DNA from: Spongilla lacustris
Lineage: Eukaryota; Porifera; Demospongiae; Spongillida; Spongillidae
Assembly (NCBI GenBank): GCA_949361645.1
Contig: OX442421.1
Location: forward strand, 7,332,888-7,396,887
DNA length: 64,000 nt
Reading direction: 5' to 3'
Part shown: positions 1-12,165 of the stretch, piece after piece
How positions within the stretch are numbered: the first letter of the stretch is position 1
Layout of the letters: every line of letters begins with the position of its first letter
The notes under the pieces: generated by a model
The model's input: the letters and a program-made list of their open reading frames with translations, nothing else
The model's database searches: none
What the model was told of the DNA's origin: nothing
Translations under genes and position numbers: made by a program

Positions 1-350
1 ATCAGTGTCTCAACCAGACCAGGAGGAGATCCACCCACAATTGTTCTGCACATTGTGCCATAAGGCAATGCAGGTGGTGTAAAAGAACCAATACAAGTGC
101 CAAGTGCAGCCATAAAACTGGTTCAGGATTCATAAGTACATGTGCAAAACATGATGTTATGTTGTAGGTATGTAAACCATTTTACAAGCCATAATGTACC
201 ATTTCAAGTAATACGATTGCAGGCTGCCTCAAAGTCAGTAGCTATGGTATGCACACCAAAAGGCATGATGGCTGTGATAGATGCACTTGCTCCACCTGCT
301 ATTATCACCAAAGTACCTATGCCTTCTGTGTTAACATATTGTCAATGGTA

Positions 351-1430
351 GACACAGTTATGTGTCCAATTTATTTGGACTGCTACATCAACCAATACAG
401 CTACCATGCCATGCCTATGTTTGTGGCTGGTGTCTTAAGGAGTGGATTTGTGTCACTGTACGACTGAAGTGCCCCTGCTGCTACTCAGTCACCAGTCTTC
501 AGCCCGCCGAGCTCAAACAGCATGTTCAGTTGCTTTGTGACATAGTGATGCATTGTGGGACAGATGTTGTCCCCAGCTTACAACACACCCCATTGCGGTC
601 AGCACAACAAGCCACAGTTAATGATAGCAGCACAAGTTGTACATGAACGTCTTCAAAACAGCAGTACCTACAGGAGGAGCAGTAAGTACATACATGCAAT
701 GTTACTATATATCAAACTAACACATGGTCTTTTTTTCCAGTATGTGGATGACACAGCCACGAGCAGCCATCAGCCAGCTCAGTAAATGCAGCAGGAAGCA
801 TCGGGCTAATGAAATGAGTAGCACTAGGTGCAGAGAGCTCCACTGTCATATTTGAGACTGAACTGAAATCCTTGGACAGAACGGAAGAGCTTTTGCTGAA
901 GTCTGCAGGGATCACCAAAGGCATAGGGCTGGCACTCAAGGCTGATTTGGGGTTGCCATAGAATGCTGAGAAGGTATTAACTCAGTACATATACAATAAC
1001 ACTGATCATGCTATTATTGGCCCCTCCCACAACCCTTTGTGATGCAATTGGTGCTCCTTTATGCAGCTGCATATATGGATGGATTTGGATTTCACAGGCC
1101 ACTTACTATTGCAGGTGGTTGAAGGAGGCAGGAGTTAGCCTTGGTACAGCAGGTTCTTTCAAATCACTAGTCGGTGATAACTTGGAGGTAGAATTGACTC
1201 CATTTTCAGTTTGCTGTTTCTGGAGGGGGAAAAGAGATCAAGGGTGGATTGGATTCGTTCCCACCATGCAAAGCCAGATGTGGGTTGATGACCAAGTCCA
1301 TGCACTCCCAGTTCAACCTTGCAGCTACGTATAAAACCACCCCCAATCCATTAGACAGGCTTACGTGCATTGTGAAGGAACATTACTTAAAGGTCTTTCC
1401 TCAAATTCAGAGTGCAACACTTCCTACTTA
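351..1430 (+). pseudogene. Degenerate coding remnant with RING-like finger
   Basis: Translated pieces in shifting frames look protein-coding but never stay open. Around 362-480 the pieces give CPIYLD, then LPCHAYVCGWC, then CPCC, which is the spacing expected of a RING-type zinc-binding domain with one Cys replaced by Tyr and a frame change between the first and second parts. Further blocks (about 850-1000, 1110-1200, 1300-1430) are also coding-like but are separated by stops. RING proteins usually act as ubiquitin ligases, but animal transposons also carry such modules, and the surroundings favour a transposon-derived remnant. I cannot name the family. No start, splice pattern or stop could be fixed. 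Confidence 0.4.
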
Positions 1431-2054
1431 AGCTTACGTATACGTAGATGCAATATGCTCAATAACAGTAATACCATACTTATTCTCATGTGTCTTCACT
1501 AGACAGCACAGCCTAATGGAGTCAAGAGTGTTGGATGGTGGGCTAAAGAGTTAAAATGGCATCGCGATTCAAGTAAGCCAGGTTAAGCTAGGTAGGAGAA
1601 GTCAATGGCGTCAAACATCGCGGAAATATTGCAATATTCAAAACGCATACTGCATGAGCTAGGAATCGCGGCACCACGAGTTTTATTGAAAATCTAACAG
1701 CCAAAACTATCTCAGTTATATTATAAAAGTTTCAGGGTACTTCATAAGGGCGGAAAAAGTACCAGAGCAATCTGTATCACCTGACCTCAAATAATACACA
1801 CAGAATTCGCGAGCGTATAACATAGTATCGACAGAATATAAGCGGCATTAACTCACATTGTTCAGAGCGCCAGACAATATAGAAGTAGGATCCGAAGTCA
1901 AAAGAAGAGTTCAAAACAGTCCTTGTGGTAAAAGGGAGCATCTTTAAGCCCATGTTGGTTGCTAAGGTCGTAATTAGGTCCGTTGCTATGAAAAAATTTC
2001 GTATCGCGGGGCGTAGCCTTTTTGTCACAGGTTCAATGGGAATGAAACAGCCGT

Positions 2055-2085
<31 letters not shown>

Positions 2086-4127
2086 ATGAAATTGATTCTC
2101 GGTTTGATTTTATTTTTTTAAATGGTTGGTTTGTTGATTTGTTTGCATCATAATTTCAACCCAATAGAATATTAGTTATGCACAATCGAGAGTTACGGCA
2201 GTAACTCTCATATAGGATTTGTGCCGTATCATGAAATCACGCGATCCGCGTATAACTCACGAACCGAGAAACGGATAGTGTAGCTCTTTATTGCTATCGA
2301 GCCACGATGGAAAGACAATCATTTTCATGTTTTTTTCAAGTCGCCAAACCGTTTACTTTAAGAGAACAAAAAAGGTCGTAGTTCTCGTTCCCAGACCGTA
2401 ATTTGTCCATAGTCGTCGTCGTCGTCGTCTTTATGGGTGAGTATAACTCGAGATAGGAAAGGTTCTAAAGAGCGCCAGTTACACCAAAAAATGTAGAAAA
2501 ATCCTACCGACTGCCCCTTCATGTCAGATATACATGTTTGGTATGAAGCAATAATTACGTCCGAGTACACAAGCGTTCCCATGACAATACCCATACGTAT
2601 AATTAGACATTTATGGTACCATTACTGGCGTTGTCAGAATGCCTTCAAAAAGGGACAAGAGGAATACGTCCTAAATCGAGACTATGAGTTAGAGTCCTCC
2701 CGAGTTCGAATTCGGTATGATGCTGATGCTGAATAAAGGCGGGCGTCTGCTCGTGACATGTACAGAGTAAATCTGAGCTTATAAGAGGCGGCGCCAAATT
2801 CTGACAAGATTCGAGCTGAGAAACTCTTCTGCTGCGCGTTCAGCGAAAAGGGCGCAGCGTAAGCGTGTTAAAGCGTGAGGCGGAGACAGCACGCTACAAC
2901 GGAAATACAACTACCGCCAAAAGGTGAGTTGTGCATGGAATTTTATGGTTTGGCGCGCTTCTTTTAGTCTAGAGCAGCTGGAAAAGTGCTTTACACATTG
3001 TGTTGCTAGGTGATGACATATTTTGTCATGCTGCATACTGAATGGTGTTGCTACACAGTATTCATATTATTGATATAAGATGCACTATTTCTGTTACAGT
3101 TATGTGTATTATGCCAGTTCAAGCCACTTTTAATGTCACCCATAGTATAGTACACACAAATAATGCATGACATGGGGTCGACATTATTATGTGGCTTCTA
3201 CATTCAAAGTAAGTAAATCTCAGTATTGACTGCATGCTTCCATCTCCTTAAATCATTTTAGCTATTCCCTGTATGAACCCAATGATAGTGTTCTAATGGA
3301 GTATAAAGGACGGTGATGAGTTAAATGATGTCTTTTGCCAGACCCATCCATGGTTAGCACAAAAGGTTACCACTAGATCTGCACATGCTGCTGTTAGCAA
3401 AGTTAGTGCAGATGCTAAGGCACTGAACATTCGAAGAACAAAAGCAGGGGGATTGTTAAAAGATGTTCGTGCTATTAATGCAATAAAATTATCAGAAAAT
3501 GATATTTTAGCTGGGGTAACTAAGGCATCATAGTGCTGCCTCAGAACCCTATTTCTATGATACCTCTTACAATCACACAAAACAGCATGGGCCTATACCA
3601 GTAGACCTCAACGGTAGGTGTGTTATCAGATGATTGTCCAAGCAGATTCACTTGCCTAAAATAGGCAACAATGAGTGAGATTGGGCCTCATGATACCCTC
3701 CACCTTGAGTGGATAATACATATATGTCTGAGGCATATATGGGGGACCTATTCTCAATGGCAATTGAATAAAATCACAAAGAAGGTAACCCCAGGAGTTT
3801 ATAAGTTTGATGTTTGCTTCCATATAGTCAGAAACAAACCACAAAACATGATGTTGCTAGGCAGTGGACATGTTCAGTGTTGCTACAGCTGGACATGGGT
3901 ATGCATAGCAATGTGGTGGGTACTTCTGCACAGCTGGTATAAATGACTGATCCTTTTCTCTCTACCACCCTCACCAAGCAAGTGTCTATCACATTTCTGA
4001 GTTACATAAATGTACATACAAGTACAGGTTCTGATTAATGCACTTGCCTGTACTAGAGGGCAGGTACACAATGTCATACTGGTATCTGGTTATATTAAGG
4101 CAACCCAATGTAGAAAAATGAAGGGAA
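1431..4127. other. Intergenic stretch, no gene recognised
   Basis: No convincing gene. The stretch holds a 29-bp G run at 2057-2085, a short GTC triplet run near 2407-2430, and a 71-codon open frame at 2521-2736 (+) followed by GC-richer sequence up to a good-looking donor AAAG|gtgagt near 2930. That could be a degraded exon, but I see no family resemblance. Confidence 0.4.
2057..2085 (+). repeat. Poly-G tract, 29 bp
   Basis: An uninterrupted run of 29 G, one of about a dozen long G or C runs in the window. Confidence 0.95.
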
Positions 4128-4414
4128 CAAGATATAAAAAACATTCTCTCTGAGAAAGTTGGTGGTATATAGGATTTGAAGGCAATAGTGGTGTAAAAAG
4201 GAAGGGAACAAGGGAGCAACGATGATACGAATTTTTTTTAACAGTCCTATATTTAGCAACGTAAAATGTACGTACTACAAAAGTGATAAATATAGGACTG
4301 TTAAAAAAAATTCGTATCATCGTTGCTCCCTTGTTCCCTTCCTTTTTACACCACCATTGCCTTCAAATCCTATATACCACCAACTTTCTCAGAGAGAATG
4401 TTTTTTATATCTTG
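4128..4414. mobile_element. Foldback MITE, near-perfect palindrome
   Basis: Left arm about 4128-4255 and right arm about 4287-4414 are near-perfect reverse complements (outer ends CAAGATATAAAAAACATTC and its complement), with only about 30 bp of loop. There is no coding capacity. This is the structure of a non-autonomous foldback element. The target duplication is not obvious because the flanks are AT-rich. Confidence 0.75.
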
Positions 4415-5274
4415 TAAATTTACATTTACAGTTTTTTTTAAACGGGCGATATAGTTAGGCATTCATTTATCATTCAATTTGTGCTGAACATTGTGCGTGG
4501 ACTTATGTTTTGTCAAACATAGTGAATTAATTTGGCCATAAAAGGTCTACCTACGCATCATATCTCAGTCATAGGCTAAGCAACGAATAACTGTAACTTT
4601 TATTCTGATTGTCACATCACATGCCTGCAATCTCATTGGATCTAGCGATCGCACATATTAAACACCTACTTTTCTAGGTCCACAGTCGCATTGTATTATA
4701 CGTACGAAATACTAGTAGGTGCTGGTGCCCGTATCAGGCTCTCAGTCTGGCTTGCGAGACAAAAGAAACGTCCGAGTGGCAGATAGCGGCGCCGGCCTGC
4801 GGAGTATGATCCTTACCGTTAGCTCAGAGTCCAGGGGAACCTGGATATGAATATAATTAATGTATAACTAGCCGCGTCGGCCGCGCCGATTGGATAAATC
4901 GGCGCACGTGAGCTATACATTTCTACGGAGAGTTCAGCGTGCAGCGTGCACTCCGTAAACAGCTTATTCTTATTGCTTTTTCATTTGTTAGTACTATATT
5001 TTAGTTCTGTAAACTGCGAGATATGTAGTAGGCTGGTATTTATCTAAATGATAAATAAAATTCTAACCCGCGGATGTAATACTAATAGAGCGATTCTTTC
5101 CGCAGTTATTTTGATTGGTGCGCTACTGTAGTATTAGTACCCATCAAAGTTGAATGCACCTTGCTGCAAGCTTTTAGAGATGATGGTAAATTTTAACATA
5201 GCAAAGAAACTAAGCCGGCGCATGTAACGTACAATGCAAATCTGCGATGAAACACATCATTTCACATGCAGCCC

Positions 5275-5660
5275 TTTAAATCCGCAAAACCACAATAGCC
5301 TGGAAACCAGAACGTGACGGAGTGGACAATCTGCGGAAAAATTGGAATGTACATGTACAAAAGATATTTTTGCGCGCCAATGTCACCAGAGATAGTATAT
5401 TATCTATATATGATGTCACACTGTTCACTGCGCGCTTGCAATTGAAGTAGGTCATCTGCCGGAATGTGATGGTAAATTTTAAGTGGCTCAAATAACAAAG
5501 AAAAGCGCATGCATATAGCAGCACAGCCATTTAAATCCGTAAAACCACAATAGCCTGGAAACCAGTGGCACACATTTATTGGTGTTGATTGCCTTAGTTT
5601 CCAATAAAATCTGTGGAAAAATTAGAATGCGCACCACAAAATTTTTCGCGCGCTTCGTGC
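5275..5660 (+). repeat. Duplicated block upstream of the Rab exon 1 scrap
   Basis: Two imperfect direct copies (about 5275-5385 and 5531-5640) share AATAGCCTGGAAACCAG and CGGAAAAATT-type blocks. A more diverged relative lies at about 8740-8890, just upstream of Rab copy A. The common position ahead of a Rab first exon suggests the block was duplicated together with that exon. Confidence 0.5.
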
Positions 5661-5732
5661 GCGCCCCTCCCCTTCATCAATTATTCATGTGGAACATTCC
5701 CTTCCCCCCCTCGCCAAAATCCTGCATCCGCC

Positions 5733-5878
<146 letters not shown>

Positions 5879-5949
5879 GCCAGAACAGGCATGCATATCT
5901 TCGATCCAGTAGATATCCTTATACTGTCCAATAACTGTCGACCAACTTT

Positions 5950-7409
5950 ATAATGGTGGACGTCTCCCTGTGCTCCAGAATTCAAACCATTTCACACTAG
6001 TGATGCAAAATAAGTTGGACTCTATAGTACCAGTTGGTATTTGCAAAGCAATTAATATGCAATTTGGTTTGATTTGTGAATTAAGGGGTCTTCAGATATT
6101 CAAGTTACCGGAAGTTGCTGACCCCTCAAAAATTGAAAAACACGACTACGCGTGTCTCATTAGCAACTTCCGCTGTATAATATTAACACACACATACAGC
6201 AATCATACATATCACATAATTCACTGATTAACTAATAAATGGTTCAGACTACTTCAATGCATGATTAAGTAAAGAGAGGCCCCATCCTCAAAGCCCAGGC
6301 CACTTCTCCACTTTACTCTGGAACCCTTTAGGCATAGGCTGGCTGCTCTGATGATGGCAAACAAAAGCCTTGCTCTGATGTAGCCACATGTTTGTGCATA
6401 AGACTTTTTCCATTTGCTTGCAACACATGTGGCCATTCTCTTCAGGAAGTGCTCTGTTTTCCGATGAAGAAGTCCATTAACTGAAGTCACAAAGGGTGTA
6501 AAAGTATCTCTACAAGCTTCCACTGCTTGCTTGTAAATCCTCTTTTTGTCCTGAGCTCCCGATTCAATAACTGATTCTGGCAAGCGATTGCTGTATAGGA
6601 TGGGGCATCTGTATCAATAACCTTGAAGTCAACTTGAATAGTGCCTCTGCTTGAGTTTGCCAAACACCACGTAGCCTCAATCCTGAGTCACCTACTTGTG
6701 TTTTTGCGTCTCTAACAATTGGCTCTCTGACAACCTGTGTCCACACCTGTGTGGCAATATCTCCAATGTAATCTCTGATCTCATATGTCTCTGGATAACT
6801 AGGCCACCCACCTTACAGTCAAGAGCATGTTGCAATGTTAATGAGGCTCCACAACCATCACACTTTGAAGGTAGGTCTGTTGGGTCACGCATATAGCAAA
6901 CCGTCAACCCATCTCTAAATTGAGCGGAAGACAGGTCAAAGTGGCAGGTAGCAATTGGAAGGACTGATAACCATGCTGATGTTTTGCCGGAAATAGCTCT
7001 TTAATGGCGCTTTTTTGCTTTGATGTGAACTGCATTAAAATACTGTCAAGTACAGATTGGTAAGTCTCTTCCTTGGTGTTAACATGGTGTTTTCTAGCAG
7101 CCCGAAGAGTCTCTATATGTTGTGCTGGATCAAAGATATCAACTCCTTTCACTGCTTCAACTAACACTTTAGTTCCTTGTCTGGATGTCTGGTAAGCTAA
7201 AGTTGCTGTCTTGGTGGGGTCAAAAATCCCTAGTCCTGCTAGAAATGTTGGTAAAGGCAAACAAAGCCTCCTCTGCTTCAGTGACACCTGCACCAAGCAT
7301 AGCTGGAAAGAATTGCTTCTTGATCTTCTTATTGAGTGCTGTAAAAGCATCTGCATGCACAGTCTGGTACAACTCTCTGGAGGAAGTCAGTCCCATTCAC
7401 ACTGCAAAG
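5950..7409 (-). mobile_element. Retroelement 3' end, copy 1 (RT tail, CCHC, nuclease-like)
   Basis: On the minus strand, in several frames, the order is: a reverse-transcriptase tail with the motif LGIFDPTKT (about 7200-7240); CDGCGASLTLQHALDC, a Cys-Cys-His-Cys knuckle, followed by VIQRH (about 6790-6870); a nuclease-like block ending in a K-rich tail; and stop at 6254. The CCHC plus RHN(E) arrangement is that of R2/CRE-type restriction-like endonucleases at the end of non-LTR retroelements, which is my preferred class. At least three frame changes make it a pseudogene. Bases 5950-6250 are a shared 3' untranslated part: they are nearly identical to 42080-42390 beside copy 2. The upstream RT core is absent. 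Confidence 0.6.
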
Positions 7410-7959
7410 ACTTCTTCAATTAAAGATGCATTGTAAAATGAAACGTGTGATATTATTTACTTCTTAACGAAACTATAGCATGTAGGAGTTATTTATGGTG
7501 AAGTTATACAGTATAACTTCCATTTTAAAAGCCAGTGGTGATGCTTATCGAATACCAACCCTATACTAGAGAGTATTAGGTTAGATGGCATCAGTGTTGA
7601 ACCCCGCCCTCGTATACGTAAATTAGGATCGTTTGTACAGACTCACCTCGGAGTCACCTGTTTACAGACTAGTCCACGCGTTAGTACTTACTACTAACCC
7701 CTAACATTTATTAAATCGCCCAATGGTTCGTCGATCAATGTACTTAGATAATGCTTATCAGTATGTAATAGTGGAAACTGTGGAAAAGCGTCTATCAGTA
7801 TATAAATATTATCTTAGCTATGTTCAGCCATAGATATTGAGTAATAATTGGAATCACCTCACGTGATCATTTACGTCCTTCAATACAATCTTGTGTTTCG
7901 ACTGATAAGCCTGGTTTCGTGCCCAGACCCGACGCATCGCAGCTGCAGATGAACCATCC
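7410..7959. other. Intergenic stretch
   Basis: No gene seen. Near 7908-7955 there is a partial copy of the end of the element family whose full copies lie at 31009-31647 and 23211-23294 (GTGCCCAGACCC followed by an AGCTGC-containing block). Confidence 0.5.
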
Positions 7960-8926
7960 CAAGGGCGGATCCAGCGAGGGGGTCCTGGGGGTCCGGACCC
8001 CCCCCCCTCCTCAGGACCCATGATGAATATAATTACATCAATACCCCAATCACGTGCGCATAAAGGTGCTTCGTGCTACGGGGTATTGTTCCTCGACGAC
8101 GCGTCGTTTAAAAGCGATGCTTTGCATTCTTCGTATATCATACAGGCGTGGGAAGAATTTAACCTCGGGATGGGGTGGTGGAGGCGGCTGATTTACAATG
8201 ACATCGTTTCGTACGCACTGACGACAGTGACATAGAGAAACTATACTATCTCTGGTGACGCGTAAAATTGCATGCGTCGCCTATGTGATTCCCGCGATTT
8301 TTTTCTATGACTCACTCGACCGCATTTATATTCCAAAAGCCAGGTAGTTTTCAAACTGCAGGCTATATAAGTCCGCTTAAGATTTATGCAGCCGATGCCG
8401 CCCCTGGATATACTGTCCCCCTCCCCGGACACTATAACCTAGAATATACTGTCCCCTCCCTCCGCCCCCCGGCCCCGCTATAGTAGCACTACAAGGAGGG
8501 TGGGGGTGGGGTGCCAAAATGGGAGAAGGGTGGGAGGTGGTCAATATACTACAGCTTTGGAGAGAAGAAAGTCAGGTGAGGTAAGAGGGAGGGTAGGAGG
8601 AGGGAGGGTAGGAGGATGAAATAGAATACTGTTCATTGCTTGAAGTAGGTTAGTTATATTTTTAATCTGAGTATGATGCAAATTTAAGTGGCTCAAGTAT
8701 CGAAGTAATAACTAAGCGCGCGTTCAAATCTGACAAAACTGACGGATGAAACACACCCATTTAAAATCCACATAAGCCTGGGAACAAGAACTTAACTGAG
8801 TGCAAGTGACTGCCTCCGTTTCTAATCTCTCTACTACACTATCTATGCAGAAAAAAAATAAAAACGCCCCTCCCCTCATCTATTATTTATGTCGGACCCC
8901 CCGCCGAATTCCTGGATCCGCCACTG
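7960..8926. mobile_element. Possible hAT-type MITE with GCGGATCCAG ends
   Basis: The left end reads CAAGGGCGGATCCAG followed by G- and C-rich inverted blocks. The right end reads CTGGATCCGCCACTG. These are imperfect terminal inverted repeats of the type seen at 29024-29478. No clear 8-bp target duplication is visible, so the limits are tentative. No transposase is encoded. The right end lies only 61 bp upstream of the start codon of Rab copy A. Confidence 0.45.
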
Positions 8927-9173
8927 CATCCGCAAGGACGAAAACGGCTCACGTTCCAAGATATTACGTCAGGGTATACTTTAATGCATGGCAAACAACC
9001 GTCTCTTTTTACATTTTGTACTCCTTGGTGAGAGTGGAATAGGAAAGTCGAAGATATTGGCTCGCTACGCTGAGGATGCGTTCACTAGTAATTTCATCGC
9101 AACAATAGGTACAAAGCACGCATTTGTAGTACTGTAACAATCGAGCAGTTAGCTTAAGGCTATTCGTGCATAG

Positions 9174-9185
9174 ATGTGTGTGTGC

Positions 9186-9238
<53 letters not shown>
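9174..9238 (+). repeat. (GT)n microsatellite in Rab copy A intron 1
   Basis: A GT-rich run ending in GAGAGAGA, 65 bp after exon 1. It has the same relative position in copies B and C. Confidence 0.9.
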
Positions 9239-9239
<1 letters not shown>

Positions 9240-9518
9240 TATAGGAATTAGACAGAAATTTTAAGCTCCCACCTAAGCATTAGGTATTATCAAATGGTGA
9301 TTGGGTGGAATGTTGACATGGCATGCAAAGATATGCTGGCACCAAAGCGAGGGGGAGTGGTGCCAATAACCATGTAGGGATGTGGTGGGAGGGATGGAAG
9401 GTTTTAAAAGCCACGTTCATTTTATGATATCAAGATAAGGGAAATTGACCAACAAGGAAAGGAAATTAAGCTGCAGATATGGTGAGTCATTTGTAGGTAG
9501 GGAGAGCAGTAGGCTTCC

Positions 9519-9883
9519 CACACCACCTTCCCTCTCCTCCCACACCACCTTCCCTCTCCTCCCACATCACCTTCCCTCTCCTCCCACATCACCTTCCCCC
9601 TCCTCCCATACCACCTTCACTCTCCTCCCACACCACCTTCTCTTTCCTCCCACACCACCTTCCCTTTCCTCCCACACCACCTTCCCTCTCCTCCCACACC
9701 ACCTTCCCTCTCCTCCCACACCTTCCCTCTCCTCCCACATCACCTTCCCTCTCCTCCCACACCACCTTCCCTCTCCCACACCTCCTCTTACCTCCCACAT
9801 CACCTTCCCTCTCCTCCCACACCACCTTCCCTCTCCTCCCATACCTCCCCTCTCCTCCCACACCACCTTCCCTCTCCTCCACA
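9519..9883 (+). repeat. 22-bp CT-rich minisatellite, Rab copy A intron 2
   Basis: Tandem units built on CTCCCACACCACCTTCC, period 22 bp, with a few shortened units. They lie just after exon 2 and are followed by a block conserved with copy C (about 9885-9990 against 32322-32431). The long open frames on both strands here are repeat artefacts. Confidence 0.9.
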
Positions 9884-11548
9884 TCTATACTAATACTGCT
9901 TACCTTCATGGTGGTACCTTCCTCTTGTACATCACCTGACATGGCCCCTGCTATATCCACCTATGACATCACCTCCTTCTCTCCCTCCTCACATAAGGGA
10001 CACTGCTGGTATAGGGGTATTTCGCTGTGACACTTCTGTGTATAGGAACTGCAAGGTATGGTGTGACTATAGCAATGTGTACATATCAACCATAAAGCTC
10101 ACAATTTGGACAAGTATTTAATTCCTCTTATCTTCTGGCCACACTGTGGTCTGTAGCAGGGCAGGTGTTTTAAATATCTCCTCATGGCACTGCACTAAGC
10201 AACTGTCACATCAGCCTGGGTATATTGACTTAGCCAACTAGCTATCATAACTATTCACAATCAGGAGGTTGACAAAGTGTAGGGCCCAGAAGCTGGTAGA
10301 GGTTGATTAACAACTAGGTGAAAGGATTCCAAGTGCCAGGAGTGGGAGATTCCAAGTGGGGCACTTAGAAGACCTAACAGGCAGCTATCCAATCAGATTG
10401 CATGCTTAGGGGAAGTGTTCTTATTAACATCTGGGCGTGGCAATGGTGCCATGGTAACCGTAGCATATGTAGACCTCTCCAGGGGTGGTGACTGCTTGGA
10501 GTTCGCTGGGATAGGCAAACGAATCTTTGATATGTGGCCCAGCCATGTGATGCATAACAATTCCGTACAGCTCTGATTGCTCACAAGAGGGCAGCAACCC
10601 AAAAACATTGCTGCATGCGGGGAACTGCAGTGAGGCACAACACAGAGGAGGACTGTAAATCATCACTATGCGAGAGGTGGCAATGTCGTTGATTAGCTGC
10701 ATGCTGTATACTTATGAAGCCTGTTGGAAAGCTCAAATTCGAAGATATGTGCTGCAATGAAGAACAGATACGTGCAATTCAATAGGAAAATTATAACTGC
10801 AAATTGATGTGTGGACCGCGTGCCCAGGACTGCAAACTGGTACAAATCATGCAATATATTTAACAGAGTGACTGGCACTACACTTACTTCATGGCCCACC
10901 ATGCTTAGCTCCCACCTCCATGAAAGATGTGATTATATGATAGGCTCACTCTCATCCCATTGCACCCCTACGATTAGCGCGTACGGTGTGAAACATTTTA
11001 TTCTAACATTTACAAAAACCTATCCATTTGAATAGTAATTTGGCATTACTCGGAAAAATCAATTCGTGGATTTGTTCTTATCGAAATAACCAGTTTGTAT
11101 TTCTCCAAATATTGGTTAAATCGATCAGTGTTATCGAAATTTAAAAGAAACTTGGTACGCCAGTGTAGGCTCATGGCCAGTTCAGGTGGATCTGCATGCA
11201 TTGGATGTAGACTGGGGTGTGTGGTCCAACACATGTACCTACACTACAAGTAAGATCATTGACCCCTCCCCCTTCCAGTTCTGGTGCCCCTATAATATGT
11301 CACCTTTTTCTTCTAGGGGGTCATATTGGTGTATGACATCACCGATCAGAGGTCTTTTGACAGCTTGCCATACTGGTTGGAGGTGATTAGGAAGGTGAGG
11401 TACAGCCTGGACACTGAGACCAGTTTAAGTTATCTGATTGGATTTAATAATTTATGCCTGTGTTACAAACTAGGATTGTGGGTGCAATGCTACAAGTGTA
11501 CACATGTGCTACCCCCACCCCCCCCCCCTCCCTCCACCACCCTGGCCA

Positions 11549-12165
11549 ACTTGTTAGGTAGGATGGATGCAAGAGTTCATATAGCAGACATCTCCTTCCT
11601 TCTAAAGCTCATGAGGGCCACCCTTGATCAATGGACCATCCCCTTCACCACGCCACACTTGACCATTTAGATGTATTTCAACATGCAAACATGTTTTATA
11701 GTTTCAGTGAGGAGCTATAAAACATCTTATAGGTTATATGGTTGTAACTAACGCAACTACTGAAAGTTTCCAATGTCTGTCCATCTATAAGGCATAGTAG
11801 CCTCACCATGGACACTTGTGGGGGGGGGGGGGGGGGGGGCAAAGAGCAAAGACCAACAGCAGTTGAACATTTTTATTTTTATTTTTAAAGGTTTCATTTC
11901 ATAGTTCGGACGCGATCCCCAAAACGAGGTCACCCTTACACACTTGGTCCTCATAGAAACTAATTTGCATGTTTGGTTGAATTAAAAATAATGCCATCTT
12001 CCAGCTACTTTTCTCCTCTCAATACAACGTGCCAACTAAAGTGGTCAAGTGTGGCATGGTGAAGGGATGGTCCATTGATCAAGGGTGGCCCTCATGAGCT
12101 TTAGAAGGAAGGAGATGAGTGCTATATGTATACAAATTCTTGCATCCATCCTACCTAATAAGTGG
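11549..12165. mobile_element. Foldback MITE with ~125-bp terminal inverted repeats
   Basis: Left arm about 11549-11670 and right arm about 12040-12165 are close reverse complements (shared blocks GATCAAGGGTGGCCCTCATG and AGGTAGGATGGATGCAAG). The interior contains a 20-bp G run at 11820-11839 and no coding sequence. The element lies where homology of copy A to copies B and C ends. Confidence 0.7.

Larger units (their letters stand above)
8988..11394 (+). pseudogene. Rab-like small GTPase, copy A, truncated
   Basis: Exon 1 is 8988-9108 (40 codons plus one base, P-loop GESGIGKS at residues 14-21). Exon 2 is about 9421-9481, coding KEIKLQI and the first two bases of the Trp codon. Exon 3 is 9998-10055, DTAGIGVF. 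Exon 4 is 11317-11394, ending LEVIRK. Intron phases equal those of copies B and C. Rab GTPases cycle between GTP and GDP to direct vesicle traffic. Here the usual Gln after DTAG is Ile, which in this family normally impairs hydrolysis. The base pair before the expected exon 2 start is not AG, and the same frame upstream reaches a stop. Exons 5-7 (NKxD, SAK-like motif, tail) were not found before copy B. I therefore call it a dead or partial copy, closest to copy C in exon 4 and intron 3. Confidence 0.7.

Noticed and set aside
2690..2720. GTTCGAATTC motif resembling a tRNA T-loop
   Set aside because: No matching acceptor, D or anticodon stems around it.
7960..8926. Confirmed 8-bp target duplication for this element
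   Set aside because: Only a shared CATCC word is seen at shifted positions, so the duplication is not claimed.
9445..9960. Open frames of 105-164 codons on both strands
   Set aside because: Same 22-bp minisatellite in Rab copy A.
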